Below are positions 35,381 through 46,059 of a DNA stretch of 64,000 nucleotides, one piece after another (position 1 is the first letter of the stretch; every line of letters begins with the position of its first letter). Made by a program: the position numbers and the translations under genes. Source of the DNA: an uncultured Kocuria sp. (lineage in GTDB: Bacteria > Actinomycetota > Actinomycetes > Actinomycetales > Micrococcaceae); the NCBI RefSeq assembly GCF_947500125.1, contig NZ_CANMRA010000026.1, positions 1-64,000 of the forward strand. Reading direction: 5' to 3'. The notes beneath the pieces were generated by a model that saw nothing but the letters and a program-made list of their open reading frames with translations, did not search any database and was not told where the DNA came from.

Positions 35381-35409
35381 GTGGTCGGCGCGGGCGAGGG
35401 CCTCCCGGG

Positions 35410-36108
35410 TCACTCGGCGAGCGCCTCCACGACGATGTCGGCGACGGCCTGGCTCGACTGGGGGTTCTGCCCGGTGATCAGGTTGGCATCGCGGATGACG
35501 TGGCTGGACCACGCGGGTCCGGTCTCCACGACGGCTCCCTTCTCCCGCAGCACGGTCTCCAGGAACCAGGGGGTGTTCTCCCCGGTGCCGCCGCCGAGCT
35601 CCTCCTCGTTGGTGAAGGCGGTCAGCCTGCGGCCCGCGAAGAGGAACGTCCCGTCGTCCTGGGCGCTGAGCAGGGCGGCGGGGCCGTGGCAGAAGGGGGC
35701 GATGATCCGGCCGGCGCGGTCCGAGGCGGCCAGGATCCGGCCGAGCGAAGGGTCTCGGACGAGGTCCGCCATGGGGCCGTGGCCGCCGGGCAGGACCACG
35801 GCGTCGTAGTCGGTCTCGTCGACGTCGGCCAGGACGCGGGGCGCGGCGAGCTCCGCGTCGATCTCCTCGAGGTAGGCGCGGAACTCGTCGGCCCGCTCCC
35901 GGCCCCCGGTCATGTCCGGGGCGAGGCTGGCCTGGTCCACGGTGGGACGGCGCCCGCCCGGGGTGGCGAGGTCGACCGTGTGCCCGGCCCGGCGCAGGGT
36001 CCGGTGGGCGACGACGAGCTCCTCCGCCCAGAAGCCGGTGGGGTGCTCGGTGCCGTCCCGCATGGTGAGGGAGTCGGCGGCCGAGGCGATCATGAGAACA
36101 CGGGCCAT
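35410..36108 (-). CDS. DJ-1/PfpI-family protein, Hsp31-like
   Basis: A 232-residue protein. VVLPGGHGPMADLVRDPSLG and the nucleophile elbow IIAPFCHGPAALLSA (Cys-His) fit Hsp31-type glyoxalase III/deglycases, as does the extended N-terminal part with GFWAEELVVAHRTLR. Likely role: removal of methylglyoxal adducts or chaperoning during electrophile stress. GAGGAG precedes ATG 36108. It lies 62 bp after the aldo-keto reductase gene, probably in one operon under a SigR-type promoter. Confidence 0.88.
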   Translation of the reverse strand: MARVLMIASAADSLTMRDGTEHPTGFWAEELVVAHRTLRRAGHTVDLATPGGRRPTVDQASLAPDMTGGRERADEFRAYLEEIDAELAAPRVLADVDETDYDAVVLPGGHGPMADLVRDPSLGRILAASDRAGRIIAPFCHGPAALLSAQDDGTFLFAGRRLTAFTNEEELGGGTGENTPWFLETVLREKGAVVETGPAWSSHVIRDANLITGQNPQSSQAVADIVVEALAE

Positions 36109-36170
36109 GATGGGTTGCTCCTCAACTGTGGTGTGCGTTCCGGTGGGGCGTCCGGGTGGGCCGGGGCGGG

Positions 36171-37043
36171 TCAGCCCGCGGCGGTGAGCTCCTCGTAGGT
36201 GGCGTCGTCGAGCTCGAGGTGCGCGGCACCCATATTCTCCTCGAGGTGCTCGAGGGAGGCGGTGCCGGGGATGGGCATGATGACCGGGGAGTGCCGGAGC
36301 AGCCAGGCGAGGGCGACCTGGGCGGTGGTGGCGCCGAGCCGCTGGGCGGCCCGGTCGACGGGCCCGCCCGGGCGGGCCAGTTCCCCGGCGGAGATCGGGG
36401 CCCAGGGGATGAAGCCGATGCCGTGCTCCGTGGCGTGGTCCAGGACGTCCTGGGAGGCGCGGTCGGTGAGGTTGTAGCGGTTCTGCACCGTGGAGACGGT
36501 GAAGTGCCGTCCGGCGCTCACGAGCTGCTCGACCGTGACCTCGGACAGGCCCAGGGCCTTGACCTTGCCCTCCTGCTGGAGCTCCCGCAGGACGCCGAAC
36601 TGCTCCTCGGCGGGGACGTCCGGGTCCACGCGGTGCAGCTGGAGCAGGTCGAGGGCGTCCACCCGGAGCTTGCGCAGGCTCAGCTCGGTCTGCTGGCGGA
36701 GGTACTCGGGCCGGCCGAGAGGGATCCACTTCCCCGGTCCGGTGCGGGCGAAGCCCACCTTGGTGGCGATGCGCACGCCCTCGGGGTAAGGGTGGAGGGC
36801 CTCGGCGATGATCTGCTCGCTGACGTCGGGGCCGTAGGCGTCGGCGGTGTCGATGAAGTCGACGCCGAGCTCCACGGCCCGGCGCAGCACGCGCACGGCG
36901 TTCGCGCGGTCGGCGGGCTCCCCCCACACGCCCTCGCCGACGATGCGCATGGCGCCGAAGCCGAGCCGGTGGACGGTGCCGAGGTCCGGGAGGTCGATGG
37001 TGCCGGGTACGGCTCGGGCGGTGGTCCGGGTGTTTTCCGTCAT
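36171..37043 (-). CDS. Aldo/keto reductase
   Basis: A 290-residue TIM-barrel oxidoreductase. The catalytic tetrad is visible: GVDFIDTADAYG (Asp, Tyr), IATKVGFAR (Lys), LLQLHRVDPD (His). NADPH-binding IPGTASLEHLEENM is at the C terminus. It reduces aldehydes or ketones. There is no Shine-Dalgarno, and a perfect SigR-type promoter places the transcript start within a few bases of the ATG. Confidence 0.92.
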   Translation of the reverse strand: MTENTRTTARAVPGTIDLPDLGTVHRLGFGAMRIVGEGVWGEPADRANAVRVLRRAVELGVDFIDTADAYGPDVSEQIIAEALHPYPEGVRIATKVGFARTGPGKWIPLGRPEYLRQQTELSLRKLRVDALDLLQLHRVDPDVPAEEQFGVLRELQQEGKVKALGLSEVTVEQLVSAGRHFTVSTVQNRYNLTDRASQDVLDHATEHGIGFIPWAPISAGELARPGGPVDRAAQRLGATTAQVALAWLLRHSPVIMPIPGTASLEHLEENMGAAHLELDDATYEELTAAG

Positions 37044-37052
37044 GCGAGCCGC

Positions 37053-37078
37053 AACGAGTCCGCCCGTGGGCTTATTCC
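37053..37078 (-). promoter_or_regulatory. SigR-type disulfide-stress promoter for the AKR/DJ-1 operon
   Basis: On the minus strand GGAAT (37074-37078), exactly 18 bases, GTT (37053-37055), then 9 bases to the ATG at 37043. This equals the Streptomyces SigR consensus GGAAT-N18-GTT and predicts a leaderless or nearly leaderless mRNA. Confidence 0.7.
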
Positions 37079-37135
37079 GCTCCGGGGGGACGTGGATATG
37101 CTGACGGGGATTCCGGCACGACCGAGGAGGCCCCT

Positions 37136-38026
37136 GTGGACCAGGACACCCACGAGCACGACGGCGAGCGCCACGAGCAGCGCCCCGGCCGGCGCACGGT
37201 CGTGATCACGGGGGCCAGCGACGGCATCGGTGCCGCCGCGGCCCGCGAGCTGACGAGGCGGGGGCACGACGTCGTCGTGGTCGGCCGTTCGTCCGAGAAG
37301 ACCGCGGCGGTGGCCGGTCCGCTCGGGGTCCGGCACTTCACCGCGGACTTCGCGCGCCTCGACGACGTGCGCCGCCTGGCCGCCGATCTGCGGGAGTCCG
37401 TTCCGCGGATCGACGTCCTGGTCAACAACGCCGGCGGGATCTTCGACCGCCGCGAGCTGACGCCCGACGGGCTCGAGAGGACGTGGCAGGTCAACCACCT
37501 GGCGCCCTTCCTGCTCACCCATCTGCTGCTGGACGGGCTCCTGGTGCGCGGAGCGGCGGTGGTCAACACCTCCAGCGTCGCGGCGCGCATCGGCCGGCTC
37601 TCGCCGGAGACCCTCGTGGACGACCGGCCCTGGTCCCCGCAGCGGGCCTACGCGGACACGAAGCTCGCCAACCTCCTGTTCACCCGCGGCCTCGACCGCC
37701 GCTACGGGCCGCACGGGCTGAGCGCCGCGGCCTTCCACCCCGGCGGCGTGGCGACGAACTTCGCCTCGGGCACCAGCACGGCCCTGCGGTTCCTCTACAG
37801 CACGCGCCCGGGCCGCCGGCTCATGCGCACCCCCGAGCAGGGGGCGGAGACCCTCGTGTGGCTGGCCGACGGCGCCGCCGGGCGGGACTGGCGCTCCGGG
37901 GGCTACTACGAGAAGCGCAAGCCCGCCCGCGCCCCGTCCCGGGCGGCCGACGACGCGCTCGCGGACGCCCTGTGGCAGCGCAGCGCGGAGCTCGTGGGCC
38001 TCACCCCGGGTCACCCGGCCGGCTGA
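37136..38026 (+). CDS. Short-chain dehydrogenase/reductase
   Basis: A 296-residue SDR. It has VVITGASDGIGAAAA (cofactor), VLVNNAGGIFD, VNTSSVAA (Ser) and YADTKLAN (YxxxK). The C-terminal part resembles retinol dehydrogenase-type SDRs. GTG 37136 follows AGGAGG. A TATGCT box (37097-37102) is a candidate -10. It is divergent from the aldo/keto reductase and its last 26 bp overlap the end of the convergent kinase gene. Confidence 0.88.
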   Translation: MDQDTHEHDGERHEQRPGRRTVVITGASDGIGAAAARELTRRGHDVVVVGRSSEKTAAVAGPLGVRHFTADFARLDDVRRLAADLRESVPRIDVLVNNAGGIFDRRELTPDGLERTWQVNHLAPFLLTHLLLDGLLVRGAAVVNTSSVAARIGRLSPETLVDDRPWSPQRAYADTKLANLLFTRGLDRRYGPHGLSAAAFHPGGVATNFASGTSTALRFLYSTRPGRRLMRTPEQGAETLVWLADGAAGRDWRSGGYYEKRKPARAPSRAADDALADALWQRSAELVGLTPGHPAG

Positions 38027-38612
38027 GCACCAGGGCGTCGACCTTCGCCCAGAGCTGCTCGACCGTCCCGTCGTTGACGAGGGTGGCGGTGATCCAGTGC
38101 GGGTCGATGCCGGCTTCCGAGGGGTGCGGGTCGTCCGGGGCGGACGCCCCAGGGCGCACGACGTGCACCACCCGGCCCCCTTCGGCCGTGATGGCGGCCG
38201 CCTCGACGTCGAAGCGCACGTCCGTGAACACGACCGGCCCGTCGGTCCGCCGAGCCGTGTCCAGGCCGCGGTCCGCCCACACCGTCTCCCCGAAGACGGC
38301 CTTGCCGGCCTCGTTGCCGACCTTCTGCAGCAGCGTCCGGATCTCCCGGTGCACCGGGTCCCGCGCCTCGTCCTTGAGCAGACCCCAGTCCCCGCCCACC
38401 TCCGCCAGCACCGTCCCGAGACGCAGCGGCGCGCCCTCCCGGACGCCCACGAGGGGGTCCAGTTCGCTGAGGAACAGTCGCAGCGGGTCCGCGAAGGCGA
38501 TCCGGGTGTAGCCGTGGGCGGCCACGAGGCGGTCACCGCACGTGTCCTTGCCCGACTGTTTGCGACCGTGCAACCCGATCAGTCGCGGACGGGGGTCCGG
38601 TTCCTGCGCCAT
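38001..38612 (-). CDS. Deoxynucleoside-monophosphate kinase-like P-loop protein
   Basis: A 203-residue protein with GLHGRKQSGKDTCGDRL, a P-loop variant (GxxxSGKDT) typical of phage-type dNMP kinases, then YTRIAFADPLRLFLSELDPL and VFTDVRFDVEAAAI (Walker B-like region). It probably phosphorylates nucleoside monophosphates. It overlaps the SDR gene by 26 bp tail to tail. Confidence 0.72.
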   Translation of the reverse strand: MAQEPDPRPRLIGLHGRKQSGKDTCGDRLVAAHGYTRIAFADPLRLFLSELDPLVGVREGAPLRLGTVLAEVGGDWGLLKDEARDPVHREIRTLLQKVGNEAGKAVFGETVWADRGLDTARRTDGPVVFTDVRFDVEAAAITAEGGRVVHVVRPGASAPDDPHPSEAGIDPHWITATLVNDGTVEQLWAKVDALVLSRPGDPG

Positions 38613-38696
38613 GCGGAGCCTCCTCCGGTCGTGCGCGCTCGCGTTCCAGCGTACGGACGGCGGGGCGGGCGCGCACCGGGGAGGCACCGTCGTAGA

Positions 38697-41087
<2,391 letters not shown>

Positions 41088-41228
41088 CCGGCCCCGGCGC
41101 CCGGGCGAGCCGGACGGGAACTGGCCGAAAGACCATGTGCGAAAGGGAACGCCCTCGGTAGAGTGAGCCCGGGCCAGGCGTCCTCCGCCCGGCCCGGGCA
41201 CCTCTGTCACCCCCCGGAAGGAACTGTC

Positions 41229-41333
41229 ATGATCAGACTGGTCGGCGAGTTCGACGCGTTCTTCAACCCCAACTTCACGGCCATCCTCGGCATGTTCTTC
41301 GACCTGGTCCGCGCGGTGCTGATCGGCGGCTGA
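41229..41333 (+). CDS. 34-residue amphipathic peptide
   Basis: ATG 41229 follows a strong GGAAGGAA (41216-41223) and reads MIRLVGEFDAFFNPNFTAIL then GMFFDLVRAVLIGG. The peptide is hydrophobic and aromatic with charged residues on one face. It stands alone: a TAGAGT -10 candidate (41159-41164) lies upstream and a strong 15-bp hairpin 20 bp downstream. I do not recognise a family. It could be a membrane-active or signalling peptide, or a leader-like small protein. Confidence 0.6.
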   Translation: MIRLVGEFDAFFNPNFTAILGMFFDLVRAVLIGG

Positions 41334-41353
41334 GCCCCGGTCCACCCCGCCCC

Positions 41354-41388
41354 GTCGGCGCCGCCGGAACTCCTCCGGCGGCGCCGAC
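41354..41388 (+). terminator. Hairpin terminator after the 34-residue peptide gene
   Basis: A perfect 15-bp stem (41354-41368 with 41374-41388) and a 5-base loop, 20 bp after the stop codon. Confidence 0.75.
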
Positions 41389-41507
41389 GCCGTCCGGGCC
41401 CGGGCCGTCCCGGAGGTTCCCGGGAGTCTCTCCCGACTGCTAGGTTCTGCGCATCAGGCACCCGGCGGACCGGCCGCCGCCGTAGCCCAGGCCCCGAGGA
41501 GGGTCCC

Positions 41508-42005
41508 GTGAGCCAGCACCACCACGCCGGCGGCGCCACCGGCATCGGCACCCGCGCCGTGGTCGTCCGCGGCGGCCCCACTCTGCGCACCGAGCGGCGC
41601 ACCGTCGTCGACGAGACCGATCGGACCGTCACGGTCGACGACGGCACGCGGTTCGTCAAGGCCACAGGTCTCGAGCGGCACGCCCCGGAGCCCGGCACCG
41701 GCGAGCACGAGAACGCCTGGACCCCGACGCGTCTCGTCACCGAGGGCCACCCGGAGTTCGAGCAGCTGTGGGCCGACGCGGGGCTCAGCGCCTTCACGGA
41801 CTCCGACCACGCCGCCTACGTGGAGGGGCTGATCGCCTCCAACCGGCTGGCGCGGCGCGGTGACGTGCACGCCCACTACGACGTGGCCGCCATCATCGAC
41901 GAGCTCGCCGCCCTGCACCCCGACCTCGAAGCCGTCCCCGAGGACCTGTTCTGGGCGGTCGTCGACCGCCACGCCCGCGAGGAGGACCGGGACGACGCCC
42001 CGTGA
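41508..42005 (+). CDS. Hypothetical protein
   Basis: A 165-residue soluble protein. The N-terminal half looks beta-rich (GTRAVVVRGGPTLRTERRTV, VDDGTRFVKATG) and the C-terminal half helical and acidic (AAYVEGLIASNRLARRGDV, AIIDELAALHPDLEAVPEDL). Family not recognised. GTG 41508 follows GAGGAGGG. It is convergent with thymidine kinase. Confidence 0.7.
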   Translation: MSQHHHAGGATGIGTRAVVVRGGPTLRTERRTVVDETDRTVTVDDGTRFVKATGLERHAPEPGTGEHENAWTPTRLVTEGHPEFEQLWADAGLSAFTDSDHAAYVEGLIASNRLARRGDVHAHYDVAAIIDELAALHPDLEAVPEDLFWAVVDRHAREEDRDDAP

Positions 42006-42038
42006 CGCCGCTGCCGCACCGGCCGCCCGGGTCCGTGC

Positions 42039-42629
42039 TCAGCGCAGGCGCCCGCCGGAGTGGCGCAGGTAGCATCCGGCGCACATCGACTCGTAGGACA
42101 CCGCCACGCCGTCGATGGCCACCTGGTCGCCCTCGAACACCGGTGCCCCGTCCACCGTCCGGGCGTTGAACATCGCCTTGGAGCCGCAGCGGCAGATCGT
42201 GCGCAGCTCCTCGACGGTGTGGGCCACCGCCAGCAGGCGGGCCGCGCCGGGGAACGCCTCCGTGCGGAAGTCCGTGCGCAGCCCGTAGGCGAGCACCGGC
42301 ACGCCGTCGAGCACCGCGATGCGCAGGAGGTCGTCGACCTGCGCCGGGGCGAGGAACTGCGCCTCGTCGACCAGCAGGCAGTGCACGGGTCCCTGCTCCT
42401 CGACGGCGGCGCGGAAGCGCTCGCGCGCCGCGTCGTCCGGGGCCAGGAGCAGGTCGACCTGACGGGACTCCCCCAGCCGCGAGACCACGGTGTCCGCGCC
42501 CTTCGAGTCGATCGCGGGCTTGGCGACCAGGACCTTCTGGTCGCGCTCCTCGTAGTTGTGCGCGGCCTGGATCAGCACCGTGGACTTGCCGGAGTTCATC
42601 GCCCCGTGCCGGAAGTAGAGCTTCGCCAT
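42039..42629 (-). CDS. tdk: Thymidine kinase (type II)
   Basis: A 196-residue protein. P-loop RHGAMNSGKSTVLIQ, LLVDEAQFLAPAQVDDL (Walker B), AYGLRTDFRTEAFPGA, and two Cys pairs (CRCG and CAGC) binding structural zinc. This is the normal length and order for the TK1-like salvage enzyme that phosphorylates thymidine. Confidence 0.95.
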   Translation of the reverse strand: MAKLYFRHGAMNSGKSTVLIQAAHNYEERDQKVLVAKPAIDSKGADTVVSRLGESRQVDLLLAPDDAARERFRAAVEEQGPVHCLLVDEAQFLAPAQVDDLLRIAVLDGVPVLAYGLRTDFRTEAFPGAARLLAVAHTVEELRTICRCGSKAMFNARTVDGAPVFEGDQVAIDGVAVSYESMCAGCYLRHSGGRLR

Positions 42630-42770
42630 CAGCGTGGCCTGGCGGAGGTGGTCATGCTGGTTCTCCTGGGATCGTGCCGGGTGGTGGGCGGACGGCAGGG
42701 GGCGCCGTGCGTGCCGGTGAACACCCTACGTCGGCACCGTCCGGTGGTCGGCGCGGCCGCGGACGCCCGC

Positions 42771-42776
42771 TAGCCT
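42771..42776 (+). promoter_or_regulatory. Leaderless -10 box for the DUF72 gene
   Basis: TAGCCT, 7 nt before ATG 42784. The intervening GGAGTCC contains GGAG but is too close to the ATG to be a usual Shine-Dalgarno. Confidence 0.4.
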
Positions 42777-42783
42777 GGAGTCC

Positions 42784-43515
42784 ATGGGCTGGCACATCGG
42801 CACCTCCGGGTGGAGCTACGACCACTGGGAGCACGTCCTCTATCCCCCGGGCACGGCCCCGGCGGAACGCCGGGAGCTCTACACCCGGGTCTTCTCCACC
42901 GTGGAGCTCAACGCGAGCTTCTACCGCTGGCCGCGGAACACCACCTTCGCCGGGTGGAACCGGCGACTGCCGGAGGGCTTCCGGATGACGGTCAAGGCCC
43001 CCCGCGGGCTGACGCACGCGAAGAAGCTCTACGCGCCCGAGACCTGGAGCCGGCGGATCGCGGAGTCCTGGCACGAGCTGCGGGACCGTCGCGGGGTGCT
43101 GCTCGTCCAGCTGCCGCCGGCGCAGGCCCGCGACGACGCGCGTCTCGACTGGTTCCTGGCCGGACTGCCCGAGTGGATCCCGGTCGCGGTGGAGTTCCGC
43201 CACGACAGCTGGGTGCACCCGGAGGTGTTCGATCTGCTCCGGCGCCACGGCGCGGCATACTGCGTGATGAGCGGGGCGGGGCTGCCCTGCGTCCTGGAGG
43301 CCACGGCTCCGTTCGTCTACGTCCGCTTCCACGGCCCCGACCAGCACCACCTGTACGCGGGGTCCTACCCGGACGAGGACCTGGCCTGGTGGGCGGACCG
43401 GATCCGGGAGTGGCACCACGACGGCCGCGAGGTGTACGCGTACTTCAACAACGACGGCGACGGCCACGCCGTGCGCAACGCCCTGACACTGCGCGGGCTC
43501 CTCGAGGGCGGCTGA
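42784..43515 (+). CDS. DUF72 (YecE-like) protein
   Basis: A 243-residue TIM-barrel protein. Family marks are HIGTSGWSYDHWEHVLYPPG, FSTVELNASFYRWP, KAPRGLTHAKKLY, AVEFRHDSW, VYVRFHGP and VYAYFNNDGDGHAVRNA. Function is unknown; the fold suggests a nuclease or hydrolase. It is conserved across bacteria. Confidence 0.9.
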   Translation: MGWHIGTSGWSYDHWEHVLYPPGTAPAERRELYTRVFSTVELNASFYRWPRNTTFAGWNRRLPEGFRMTVKAPRGLTHAKKLYAPETWSRRIAESWHELRDRRGVLLVQLPPAQARDDARLDWFLAGLPEWIPVAVEFRHDSWVHPEVFDLLRRHGAAYCVMSGAGLPCVLEATAPFVYVRFHGPDQHHLYAGSYPDEDLAWWADRIREWHHDGREVYAYFNNDGDGHAVRNALTLRGLLEGG

Positions 43516-43549
43516 GGAGCGCCCGGGGGCCGGGTGCGCCCGCGCGCGG

Positions 43550-43846
43550 TCAGCGCCGGACGCCGGGCCTGCCCCAGGAGCACGGGCCGAGGTGCTCCTC
43601 GGTCGGCCCCAGGTGCTCGACCTCGCTCAGGGGCAGCAGGGCGCCGGGGCTGTGCCCGTCGGACTCGCAGCGCACGACCACGACCATGGCCAGCTCGGCG
43701 GGCTCGTACGGGGCGCACAGGACGGTCTCGCCGGCGCGCAGATCCAGACCCGGCCGGTCCACCTGCATCCGGTAGCGCGAGAGCCGGGGCGGCGCGGCGG
43801 CGGATCGTTCGGGACGGGGGGCGGGACTCAGACTGGCAGCAGTCAC
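43550..43846 (-). CDS. Small hypothetical protein
   Basis: A 98-residue protein. The core RYRMQVDRPGLDLRAGETVLC then APYEPAELAMVVVVRCESDG looks like a small beta barrel. GTG 43846 is chosen for the strong AGGAGG 8 nt upstream; the open frame continues to 43918 but without support. Family not recognised. Confidence 0.6.
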   Translation of the reverse strand: MTAASLSPAPRPERSAAAPPRLSRYRMQVDRPGLDLRAGETVLCAPYEPAELAMVVVVRCESDGHSPGALLPLSEVEHLGPTEEHLGPCSWGRPGVRR

Positions 43847-44135
43847 GGTGGGGGACCTCCTGGTGATCGGATGCACCGGGGTCGTGGGACTCCGGTGCCG
43901 GTGGGGGTTGCTCGACATCGTCGTCCGTGTCCAGGATACGGGTCCGGAGGTCCTGCACTAGCCGGATCGGCAGGTGATCCGAGTCGCAGCTCTGCCCGTC
44001 CCACTGGGGGCGACGCGGCGCCGGGACGGCTCGCGGAGCCCCGGAGGGCGTTCGGCCGGGGGCGCCGGGGCACGGGGGCCGGCCGGGCCGGGCATAGGAT
44101 CGGGCCATCACCGCCGAGCAGGACAGGAGCCGGAG

Positions 44136-44339
44136 ATGGACCGCTACCAGGAGCCCGCGGACCGCGACGAGGCCTACGCGGAGACGAGCCAGGAGAGGCT
44201 GGGCGTGCGCGACGAGGACTGGCTGACCGCCACCACGGACGAGAACAACAGGCGCGAGGAGAGCGGGCCCGAGGAGGCAGAGGACGACGTCGTGCCGCCG
44301 GAGGACCCGGAGACCGGTCTTCCCACGGACGACGAGTAG
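44136..44339 (+). CDS. Small acidic hypothetical protein
   Basis: A 67-residue, strongly acidic, probably disordered protein (RLGVRDEDWLTATTDENNRR, then ESGPEEAEDDVVPPEDPETG). AGGAG precedes ATG 44136, and TAGGAT (44095-44100) is a plausible -10. Similar short acidic proteins are common in actinobacteria, without known function. Confidence 0.6.
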   Translation: MDRYQEPADRDEAYAETSQERLGVRDEDWLTATTDENNRREESGPEEAEDDVVPPEDPETGLPTDDE

Positions 44340-44438
44340 CCGTCGGCCGGCCCTCGGACACCGTCCCGGGTTGCACTGCCCGGGCGGTGTCTTCCACCAT
44401 GGAAGGCCTGCCTCCGGCACCGGGAGGCGGAACGTGTT

Positions 44439-44479
44439 GAAGGCCCGGTCCCTCTGCTCATCGCAGGGGCCGGGCCTTC
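44439..44479. terminator. Hairpin before the DinB-like gene end
   Basis: A 15-bp stem (44439-44453 with 44465-44479; one G-T pair) and an 11-base loop, between the convergent acidic-protein and DinB-like genes. Confidence 0.65.
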
Positions 44480-44527
44480 GCAGTTCCGGTGCCCCGGAAG
44501 CCGCTGGTGCTCGCCGCTCCGGGCGGT

Positions 44528-45091
44528 TCAGCGGCTGTGGGCGTACAGGTCGCGCAGCAGGGCGATCTCCGCGCCGTGATGGATCAGCTCCCGGTTGATG
44601 TGCAGCACCAGCGCGAGCATCGGGAGGTCCCCGTACGGGCCCTCCCCCGGGCCGCACGGGCGGGCCAGGTCCGCCTCCGACAACGAGTGCACCCCGGTCG
44701 TCCAGCGGGCGAACTCGCGGTCCAGCTGGGCCAGTCCCGCCTCGGCGGTACCGGCGTACGCCCAGTTCTCGTAGGAGGCCTCCGGGCCGGCGAAGTGCTC
44801 ATGACTGCGCACCGCGAGGACGCCGACGACGACGTGCGCCAACCGCCAGGCGATGGTGGTGAACGGCGCGGGCACCGGCTCGGGGTAGGCGAAGTCCACC
44901 ACGAACTCCCCGCTGCCCGTCTGCAGGGGCGTGCGCCGCTCCGTGCGGGGATGGACGGTCCACGCGGACCCTCCGGTCGGGTCGAAGACGTACTCCTCGT
45001 CGGTCAGGCCGGCGAGGCGGGGCCGCAGCTGCTGGGCCCAGTGCCAGTCGATCTGATCGGCGGCGCAGGCGGCGACGTCGAGGTCGGTCAT
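44528..45091 (-). CDS. DinB-superfamily protein
   Basis: A 187-residue four-helix-bundle protein. The likely metal-binding histidines are in AWRLAHVVVGVLAVRSHEHF and VLHINRELIHHGAEIALLRDLY. DinB-like proteins include thiol transferases that use mycothiol or bacillithiol; mycothiol is present here (mshC). The exact activity is unknown. It lies 42 bp from the next gene on the same strand. Confidence 0.85.
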   Translation of the reverse strand: MTDLDVAACAADQIDWHWAQQLRPRLAGLTDEEYVFDPTGGSAWTVHPRTERRTPLQTGSGEFVVDFAYPEPVPAPFTTIAWRLAHVVVGVLAVRSHEHFAGPEASYENWAYAGTAEAGLAQLDREFARWTTGVHSLSEADLARPCGPGEGPYGDLPMLALVLHINRELIHHGAEIALLRDLYAHSR

Positions 45092-45133
45092 GGTGGTTCC
45101 TTCCTGCTCGAGGTGGTTCCCGGCCGCGTCCCG

Positions 45134-45433
45134 CTAGGGCAGGTCGCTGTAGCCGACCTCGTACTCGGTCACGTCCAGGATGCGTGACCCCGACGTGGCC
45201 GCGGCACGTTCCCGGATCTGTTCCACGGCCTGCCGGGTGGCGACCAGGGCCTCCTCGTCCGCCCAGAAGGTGATGGAGACGGACCGACCGGTGGAGCGCT
45301 CCACCAGGCTCAGGGACCCGCGGTACCCGCGCAGCGCCTGGATGCCGGGGAGGACCTCGGAGCGCAGCGCGTCCAGGCCGGAGTCGTAGTCCTCCGGATA
45401 GGCGCCCTCGTAGGTACTGACCCGTGCGTACAT
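45134..45433 (-). CDS. Antibiotic-biosynthesis-monooxygenase-like small protein
   Basis: A 99-residue dimeric alpha-beta barrel type protein: MYARVSTYEGAYPEDYDSGL, VLPGIQALRGYRGSLSLVER, and SVSITFWADEEALVATRQAV. The pattern (RVSTYEG, GYRG, ITFWADEEA) fits the ABM fold. The reaction is unknown. It is probably co-transcribed with the DinB gene. Confidence 0.75.
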   Translation of the reverse strand: MYARVSTYEGAYPEDYDSGLDALRSEVLPGIQALRGYRGSLSLVERSTGRSVSITFWADEEALVATRQAVEQIRERAAATSGSRILDVTEYEVGYSDLP

Positions 45434-45610
45434 CTGCGGCCTCCGCTCCCTGGTGCGGACAGGTTACGCATCCCGGGGACCGGACACCACCACCGAGAGG
45501 AAGATCGCAACTGCCGCAGCTGCAGCTGCGAGGCCACGGCAGGCCGGTCGGGGAAAGCCCGCTCGTGACCTGCGGGGACGGGCGACCGCTCGCGATCCCC
45601 CGGCGGCCGC

Positions 45611-45991
45611 TCAGGCACCGTCCTGGGACCGGACGGAGGCACCGGGCTCGAAGATGGCCAACAGCTCCCCCACCTCGTGGCCGGCGGTGGCCGGATGACG
45701 GAAATGCTGGTGGGCGTCGACGGTGTAGTGGCTGCGCCGGCCCACCCGGTGCCGGGTGAGGTACCCGGCGTCCTCGAGGTCCTTGAGGATGGTGAGGGTG
45801 GCCCGGGCGGTGATGCCCACTTGGGCGGCGATCTCTGCCACCTTCATGTCCTGGGACTGGGCCACGGCCAGCAGGACGTGGCCGTGGTTCGTGAGGAACG
45901 TCCACGCCGGGCGCCGCGCCCCTGCTCCGCCGGAACTGTCCGGGGTGGGGGGCGGACTGCCGACCGCACCGGAAGGGGGTCTGGAGGGCAA
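45611..45991 (-). CDS. Winged-helix (MarR/ArsR-like) regulator
   Basis: A 126-residue protein. The winged helix spans about 28-95: TFLTNHGHVLLAVAQSQDMK, VAEIAAQVGITARATLTILK and DLEDAGYLTRHRVGRRSHYT. The TTG 45991 start has GAAGGA upstream. Target unknown. It lies next to, but outside, the usp-terC unit. Confidence 0.8.
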   Translation of the reverse strand: MPSRPPSGAVGSPPPTPDSSGGAGARRPAWTFLTNHGHVLLAVAQSQDMKVAEIAAQVGITARATLTILKDLEDAGYLTRHRVGRRSHYTVDAHQHFRHPATAGHEVGELLAIFEPGASVRSQDGA

Positions 45992-46059
45992 TGTCGTGGG
46001 TCCTTCCCGTCGGAGGTGCCAATTCTACGACCCGGTTTGCTCGTGGGAGCAGGTCCGTG

